From Oscillospiraceae bacterium (GTDB taxonomy: Bacteria; Bacillota; Clostridia; Oscillospirales; Oscillospiraceae), in the NCBI GenBank assembly GCA_902778285.1, contig CACYXC010000001.1, positions 32,107 to 96,106 of the forward strand: DNA of 64,000 nt, given 5' to 3'. Numbering within the stretch: the stretch's first letter is position 1; every line of letters begins with the position of its first letter. Positions 58,700-64,000 of this stretch are shown one piece after another. The notes beneath the pieces are model-generated. The model was given only the letters and a program-made list of their open reading frames with translations, was not told where the DNA came from and searched no databases. The position numbers and the translations under genes are program-made.

Positions 58700-59563
58700 A
58701 TGGCGAAAAGCAAGACAAAACGAAAAACGAACAGAGCGGCGGTCTTCCTCGGCGTGGTCGTCGTGCTGGGGCTGATGCTGGGCGTGATGATCCAGCTGAC
58801 GCTGGCCGCCAATGAGCAGCGTCAGCGCTGGCAGGCCGGGGAGCGGCTCGCCCGCGCCATGAGCGCCACGGCGGTGCAGACGCTGGAGGCGCGGCATAAG
58901 CTGGAGGAGGAGAGCGTCCGGGCGGCAAAGCTCGCCCTCACGGGGCAGCCCGACGCGCGCACGGCGCTGCGGGCGCAGGAGCAGCCGGAGCTGCTGATCC
59001 TGGTCAACCCCTGGAACGCGCTGCCGGAGGACTATGATCCGCAGCTGCAGCAGGTGGGCCGGGAATTCGGCACCGACTACATGATGGATCTGCGCTGCGC
59101 CGACAAGCTGGAGCAGATGATCGCCGACTGCCGCGAGGGCGGCGGCCACCCCTGGATCTGCTCGGCCTACCGCACGCAGAAGAACCAGCAGGACCTTTTT
59201 GACAACAAGGTGCTGCGCGTGATCCTCGAGGGAAACAGCGCCGAGGAGGCACCGGACATCGCGGCGACCGCCGTGGCCCGGCCCGGCACCAGCGAGCACC
59301 AGCTCGGCATGGCGGTGGACATCATCGACGAGTACTATGCCATCCTCGACGAGGGGCAGGAGGAGACCGCCACGCAGAACTGGCTGATGGAAAACTGCTG
59401 GCGCTACGGTTTTATCCTCCGCTATCCCAACGGCACCACCGACATCACCGGCATCATCTACGAGCCCTGGCACTACCGCTACGTGGGCGAGCGCTACGCA
59501 AAAGAGATCACCGATCTGGGCGTCACGCTGGAGGAATACCTGCAGATGCGCCGCGGCCGGTAA
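58700..59563 (+). CDS. VanY-type D,D-carboxypeptidase, copy 1
   Basis: 287 aa. N-terminal transmembrane helix (~14-36), a coiled-coil stalk (~40-85), then the M15B peptidase domain: SAYRTQKNQQ, PGTSEHQLGMAVDI (His and Asp zinc ligands) and EPWHYRYVG (third ligand). Removes terminal D-Ala from peptidoglycan stems outside the membrane. Directly followed by a paralogue. Nothing here suggests a vancomycin-resistance cassette. Confidence 0.92.
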   Translation: MAKSKTKRKTNRAAVFLGVVVVLGLMLGVMIQLTLAANEQRQRWQAGERLARAMSATAVQTLEARHKLEEESVRAAKLALTGQPDARTALRAQEQPELLILVNPWNALPEDYDPQLQQVGREFGTDYMMDLRCADKLEQMIADCREGGGHPWICSAYRTQKNQQDLFDNKVLRVILEGNSAEEAPDIAATAVARPGTSEHQLGMAVDIIDEYYAILDEGQEETATQNWLMENCWRYGFILRYPNGTTDITGIIYEPWHYRYVGERYAKEITDLGVTLEEYLQMRRGR

Positions 59564-59677
59564 GTTTTTCCACGAAGGAAAAACCTTAATCTTTCTTAAA
59601 ATGGAACATCCCGCCTGTTCTTTTCGTCGTACATATGTTAGAATACGGTCACGCAGAGCCGGGAGGAGGGCGAAGGG

Positions 59678-60370
59678 ATGAGCAGCGAGCAGCTTGCGGC
59701 GAAGCGAATCAAAATCAAACCATGGGTCAAGATCGTGTTCGGCGTGCTGGCCGCGGCGCTGGTGATCGCGCTCGCCATCCGTCTGGGCGGCTGGAGCCAT
59801 CACGGGCAGGACAACCGCCTGACCGCGCTGGTCAACCCCTGGAACGGGGTGGACAACTGCGGCTATGCGCCGCGCCCGACCGAGTTTGACGGGATCCAGA
59901 TCGACAAAAACATGAAAAAGCCGCTGGAAACGCTGCTGGCCGAGTGCCGCAGGGCGGGCTTTGCCCCGGCGCTCACCGCGGGCTACCGTACGCAGGCGGA
60001 GCAGCAGGAGCTTTTTGACGAGACGGTGCGGAGCCTGCTGGCCGGCGGCGACCTGAGCGAAAACGAGGCGACGGCCATTGCGTCCATGCGGGTGGGCCGC
60101 CCCGGCACCAGCGAGCATGAACTGGGCCTCGCGGTGGACTTTGCCGGGGACGAGGCGCTGCTGAGCTGGCTGCGCGAAAACGCCTGGCAGTACGGCTTCA
60201 TCCTGCGCTACCCCGCAGGCAGCGAGATCCTGACCGGCCGGGACGCCGATCCCTGCCATTTCCGCTATGTGGGCGAGGCCGCGGCCGAGCAGATCCACGC
60301 GATGAACGCCACGCTGGAGGAGTACCTCTCCCTGTTCTACGGCGACAGCGCGCAGGTCATTTTTGAATAA
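59678..60370 (+). CDS. VanY-type D,D-carboxypeptidase, copy 2
   Basis: 230 aa. Shorter N-terminal anchor (~16-36), no stalk, then AGYRTQAEQQ, PGTSEHELGLAVDF and DPCHFRYVG. All three zinc-ligand motifs are kept. Same start context of the mature domain as copy 1 (VNPWN), so the two arose by duplication and then diverged. GAAGGG precedes the ATG by 1-5 nt. A 14-bp-stem terminator follows. Confidence 0.9.
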   Translation: MSSEQLAAKRIKIKPWVKIVFGVLAAALVIALAIRLGGWSHHGQDNRLTALVNPWNGVDNCGYAPRPTEFDGIQIDKNMKKPLETLLAECRRAGFAPALTAGYRTQAEQQELFDETVRSLLAGGDLSENEATAIASMRVGRPGTSEHELGLAVDFAGDEALLSWLRENAWQYGFILRYPAGSEILTGRDADPCHFRYVGEAAAEQIHAMNATLEEYLSLFYGDSAQVIFE

Positions 60371-60381
60371 GAATCCATATG

Positions 60382-60415
60382 CAAAGCCGGGGCTGTGAAA
60401 GCAGCCCCGGCTTTG
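60382..60415 (+). terminator. hairpin terminator after the VanY pair
   Basis: CAAAGCCGGGGCTG / CAGCCCCGGCTTTG, 14 bp, 6-nt loop; the T-run is weak. Confidence 0.7.
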
Positions 60416-60432
60416 TCATGTTTGCCTGTCCG

Positions 60433-60530
60433 GGAAAGCACCGCAGGGACGAGCATTGCTCGTCCGCCGGCATGGCACATGGCTGTACAGGGCGGGCGCG
60501 TGATACGCGCCCCCTGTGGGAAACACTGTG
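60433..60530. repeat. short palindromes of the GACGAGCATTGCTCGTC type
   Basis: GGGACGAGCATTGCTCGTCC (60448-60467) and GGGCGCGTGATACGCGCCCC-like (~60494-60514). The first resembles GGGCAATGCTCGCCC at 21365-21380. Confidence 0.6.
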
Positions 60531-60601
60531 TTTTATACAGCCTCTTCCTGCCCGTGTCCCATTGGAAAGTTTTTTCCCTCCTTGTCAGAGAGGGAGCGCT
60601 C

Positions 60602-61738
60602 GTGTACAATAGGCTCATGGAACAGACAAAGACGAAAAACTCCATCTTCCGCCTCGCGCCGGGGCGGCATGTCCTGCTGCTCGTCAGCGCCGCCGTGATC
60701 GCGGCCCACCTGCTGACGCGGCGCAGCCACGCCCTCAACCGCTGGCTGTCGGAGCGCTTCGTGCGCCCGCTGCACCGCGCCATGAGCCTCGCGGCGGCGC
60801 GGCTGCCCTTTTCCCAGGCGGAGCTCCTGATCGGCCTTGCGGCATTGACGCTGATAGTTTACATAATTATTAGCATCAAACGCCTGCTTTTTGAAAAACA
60901 CAGGATCAGGCAAGTTTACATAATGCTTATTACGCTGGCAAGCGCCGCCCTCGCGGTCTACGCGGGCTTCTGCCTGCTGTGGGGCGTGTTCTATTACGGG
61001 GACGACTTCGCCGCGCAAAGCGGACTGAAAAGCGACCCCGTCTCGATGGAGGAGCTCAGGACCGTGACGGCCTGGTTTGCCGGGCTCTGCAATGAGTACG
61101 CCGGGCAGGTCCCGCGGGACGAAAACGGCGTCTGCGCCGCGGACCGTACGGAGCTGCTGCGCCGATCGTCCGAGGTCTATGCCGAGGCGGAGAGGCGCTG
61201 CCCCTGCCTCGCGGGGCCGGCGATCCGGGCCAAAGGGATCTTCTTCTCCCGCCTCATGAGCTATACGGATTTCACCGGCTTTTTCTTCCCCTTCACGGCG
61301 GAGGCCAACGTCAACACGGACTTCCCGCCGGCGCTCTTCGCCGCGACCGTGGCCCATGAGCTGGCACACCAGCGCGGCGTTGCCAAGGAGCAGGAGGCGA
61401 ATTTCTGCGCCGTGATGGCGAGTCTCCTGTACGGCGATCCGGTCTATTGCTACTCGGCCTGCCTGCTGGCCTATACCCATCTCGGCAACGCCCTGTACGG
61501 CGCGGACCGCGCCGCCTGGGAGGAGATCGCGTCCACGCTCTCCGAGCCGGTGCGCCGGGACTTCGCGGCGGAGCGCGCCTACTGGAAGCAGTTTGAAACC
61601 CCGGTGCAGACCGTGTCCAACACCGTGTACGAGGGTTTCCTGCACAGCTATGATCAGGACCTCGGCCTCAGGAGCTACGGCGCCTGTGTGGACCTGCTGG
61701 TCAATTACTATTACGAAGCAGCAAGCGGCCTCGCCTGA
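60602..61738 (+). CDS. DUF3810-family membrane metalloprotease-like protein
   Basis: 378 aa with three N-terminal membrane segments (~25-45, 72-97, 108-132), then an extracellular-type domain with HExxH (VAHELAHQRG) and a downstream Glu (KEQEAN), the gluzincin pattern. DUF3810 proteins are predicted zinc peptidases of unknown substrate. GTG 60602 is chosen because AGGGAG lies 5 nt upstream; ATG 60617 is the alternative, with a TTGTCA-N17-TACAAT promoter so close that its mRNA would be leaderless. The stop lies in a hairpin (61723-61746). Confidence 0.8.
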   Translation: MYNRLMEQTKTKNSIFRLAPGRHVLLLVSAAVIAAHLLTRRSHALNRWLSERFVRPLHRAMSLAAARLPFSQAELLIGLAALTLIVYIIISIKRLLFEKHRIRQVYIMLITLASAALAVYAGFCLLWGVFYYGDDFAAQSGLKSDPVSMEELRTVTAWFAGLCNEYAGQVPRDENGVCAADRTELLRRSSEVYAEAERRCPCLAGPAIRAKGIFFSRLMSYTDFTGFFFPFTAEANVNTDFPPALFAATVAHELAHQRGVAKEQEANFCAVMASLLYGDPVYCYSACLLAYTHLGNALYGADRAAWEEIASTLSEPVRRDFAAERAYWKQFETPVQTVSNTVYEGFLHSYDQDLGLRSYGACVDLLVNYYYEAASGLA

Positions 61739-61746
61739 GGCCGCTT
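61723..61746 (+). terminator. hairpin at the stop codon of the DUF3810 gene
   Basis: AAGCGGCCTC / GAGGCCGCTT, 10 bp with a 4-nt loop. It includes the stop codon and has only a weak T-run. Confidence 0.5.
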
Positions 61747-61782
61747 CAACTTCAGATAAACACTGCGCGAACAGGTTGGATT

Positions 61783-61925
61783 TATGGGGAGAGCGCGAGA
61801 GGGGGGGAGGGTATGCCCCCTTCGCGCCCTATCCATGCGAAAATGGGAACTGGTATAGAAGTTCCCATTTTCGCGTTTCAAGCTGTCGACAGCTTGAAAC
61901 GGCGGATGTCCCGGACATCCGCCGT
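61783..61925. repeat. family F repeat and hairpins between convergent genes
   Basis: ATGGGGAGAGCGCGAGAGGG...GCGCCCTATCCAT (61783-61837) is a family F core. It is followed by CGAAAATGGGAACT / AGTTCCCATTTTCG, TTTCAAGCTGTCGACAGCTT(GAAA) and CGGCGGATGTCC / GGACATCCGCCG hairpins. These may terminate both flanking genes. Confidence 0.75.
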
Positions 61926-61931
61926 ATGCGG

Positions 61932-62990
61932 TCAATCGAGATATTTCTCCGTGAACGCCTCCTCCGGGAGGCAGTCTGCCAGGCCGATCAGCAGATCCCG
62001 GGTGGTGAAGCCCTCGCCGCCGCTCCCCTCGAGCAGCCGCTCGCCGGGGCTGAGACTCCGGCTGAAGGTCACGCGCACCGCCGTCCCCTTGCCTGGGCGG
62101 CTCTCCAGCAGAAGCGTGCCGCCGTGCAGCTCCGCCACGCCGCGCGCGGCGCTCAGCCCGAGGCCGGGGCCTCTGCCCATCTGGCCGGGGTCAAAGTCGT
62201 AGCGATAGCGGTCAAAGGCGCGGTGAAGCTGCTCGGGCGGGATGCCGCGGCCGTCGTCCGTGACGGACAGCAGCAGACTATGCGGCGTCTCGCTCAGGCG
62301 CACGCGGATATGGCGGCAGTCTGCGTGTACCAGACAGTTGGCCAGCAGATTGTTCAGCAGCAGCTTGAAGAGCGCGGGGTCTGCGACGATCCGTGTCCCG
62401 CCCTCCGGCACGAGGTCGAACTCCACCCGCGTGAAGAAGGGCTGTATGGCCTCCACGGTGTCGATGCACAGGCGCTGCAGATCGCAGGGGTATGCGCTGA
62501 GCGCAGCCTCGCCCTTGAACAGGCTGATGACAAAGCCGATATTCTCCACCTGGCGAAGGATGCGGTAATAGCAGCTGGTCAGCGCGGCGGTGCTGCGGCG
62601 CAGCGCGGCGTCTTCGTGCTGCTCGGCGTAAGAGCGCAGACTGTCGGCGGCGATGCCGAGGTTCATGAGGGAGCTGCGCAGGCTGAACAGCAGCGGGTCG
62701 TTCAGGATCGCGCTGCCGTCGGTCTCCGGGGAGAGGAAGATCAGATAGCCTTTCTCCAGCCGGGAGAAGCGGGCGGTGCAGGGCCGCGCGCCGAGGGAGA
62801 AGGCCGCGATAAAACTGGCGGCCTGCACCGAAGCGAGCTCGCCGCCGAACACCTCCCGCACGCTCAGACCGACCACGTCCCGGCCCAACAGGGCGCGGGC
62901 GGGCTGATTGGCAAAGCGGATCAGACCGCCTTCGGTGCAGAGCGCGGCCTCGCCGGAGAGCATGAGAACGTCAAGGGGACTTTGAATCAT
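61932..62990 (-). CDS. PAS/HATPase sensor protein without a recognisable phospho-acceptor His
   Basis: 352 aa, soluble. N-terminal PAS-like domain (~5-95), a helical region (~100-165), then a GHKL ATPase with N-box LLLNNLLANCLVHA, G1 DDGRGIP and G2 GRGPGLGLSAARGV. The helix where a kinase would carry its His (SLRSSLMNLGIAADSL) has none. No response regulator gene adjoins it. It could be an anti-sigma-type or signalling ATPase rather than a true histidine kinase. Own promoter at 63041-63069. Confidence 0.75.
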   Translation of the reverse strand: MIQSPLDVLMLSGEAALCTEGGLIRFANQPARALLGRDVVGLSVREVFGGELASVQAASFIAAFSLGARPCTARFSRLEKGYLIFLSPETDGSAILNDPLLFSLRSSLMNLGIAADSLRSYAEQHEDAALRRSTAALTSCYYRILRQVENIGFVISLFKGEAALSAYPCDLQRLCIDTVEAIQPFFTRVEFDLVPEGGTRIVADPALFKLLLNNLLANCLVHADCRHIRVRLSETPHSLLLSVTDDGRGIPPEQLHRAFDRYRYDFDPGQMGRGPGLGLSAARGVAELHGGTLLLESRPGKGTAVRVTFSRSLSPGERLLEGSGGEGFTTRDLLIGLADCLPEEAFTEKYLD

Positions 62991-63040
62991 GGAGCACTCC
63001 CTTCCCGCCGGACGGGCGCCGGCGGCACAGCTGTACGATC

Positions 63041-63069
63041 ATTGTAACAGACTACGACAAATTACACAA
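63041..63069 (-). promoter_or_regulatory. promoter of the sensor gene
   Basis: On the minus strand TTGTGT (63069-63064), 17-bp spacer with TGT before TACAAT (63046-63041). Confidence 0.6.
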
Positions 63070-63143
63070 GAATGTAGGGAAAGAATACCCGTTTTCTTTC
63101 AAAATTTCGGCACATTTTTGGGCAAAATCCATAGAAAGAAAGC

Positions 63144-63173
63144 TTGATTTTTACAGATAGTATATGTTACAAT
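63144..63173 (+). promoter_or_regulatory. promoter of gap
   Basis: TTGATT (63144-63149), 18-bp spacer with TGT (extended -10), TACAAT (63168-63173). An ~80-nt leader follows, with an AGGCTTCC/GGAAGCCT hairpin (63198-63216). Confidence 0.65.
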
Positions 63174-63242
63174 TTAAACGCTCATGAGAGCGCAGAGGCT
63201 TCCGAGGAAGCCTTTGCCATGGTAAAGTTTGCACTATATTAA

Positions 63243-64000
<758 letters not shown>

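Noticed and set aside
60582-60617. Leaderless promoter for the DUF3810 gene (TTGTCA-N17-TACAAT placing the start point at ATG 60617)
   Set aside because: An in-frame GTG at 60602 has AGGGAG 5 nt upstream, an ordinary start, so the promoter-like boxes may be coincidental.

Overview
The window looks like a chromosomal segment of a GC-rich gut-type Clostridia (Bacillota), most likely Oscillospirales/Oscillospiraceae. The inference rests on strong AGGAGG-type ribosome binding sites, TTG/GTG starts, sigma-A-like promoters, Gram-positive functions (class B sortase, LCP protein, RodA, VanY peptidases, ABC-F), a DUF512-der-plsY neighbourhood, and dense families of short intergenic repeats. I ran no database search.

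Layout. 1-8.1 kb: a PocR/AraC regulator, a MarR regulator with a palindrome over its promoter, a membrane-anchored alpha/beta hydrolase, then glycerol-1-phosphate dehydrogenase, glycerol kinase and a NagD-type HAD phosphatase (glycerol/glycerol-phosphate metabolism). 8.2-9.9 kb: a PMT-type glycosyltransferase. 9.9-10.6 kb: a tandem repeat array. 10.7-25.5 kb: a compact podovirus-like locus with a CI/LexA-like repressor facing a structural operon: terminase, portal, Prp-like protease, scaffold-like protein, N4-gp56-type capsid, connector/tail candidates, fibre, CHAP endolysin and holin. I see no integrase or replication genes. 25.6-29.8 kb: PlsC, an SDR reductase, MazF without a visible antitoxin, a small unknown protein and pyrimidine-nucleoside phosphorylase. 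29.8-33.3 kb: LCP and RodA diverging from tsaE-tsaB. 33.4-36.8 kb: upp, an orphan CARF-nuclease (Card1/Can2-like) and L-cysteine desulfidase. 37-39.5 kb: luxS, class B sortase and DUF1015 with overlapping genes. 39.7-43.6 kb: GH2 and GH36 glycosidases. 43.8-50.1 kb: EF-G paralogue, SGNH-like membrane protein, GtrA, ABC-F and HD hydrolase. 50.1-51.3 kb: a REP-associated transposase (RAYT) between REP clusters. 51.3-64 kb: GNAT, RluA-type synthase, YceD-rpmF, DUF512 radical SAM, NUDIX, der, PlsY-like, MntP, two VanY peptidases, a DUF3810 metalloprotease-like protein, a kinase-like sensor and the start of gap (GAPDH).

The strongest themes are: (1) the compact phage-like locus, whose capsid starts with the L27-type NLQFFA motif cut by Prp and which carries its own Prp-like protease; (2) the orphan CARF nuclease; (3) repeat families with positional preferences. 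A CTCATCC/GGGGAAGG double-hairpin sits just upstream of at least six start codons, and a GAATAAGG composite hairpin sits at the 3' ends of five genes, sometimes overlapping the stop codon. Related repeats also lie in frame inside coding sequences.
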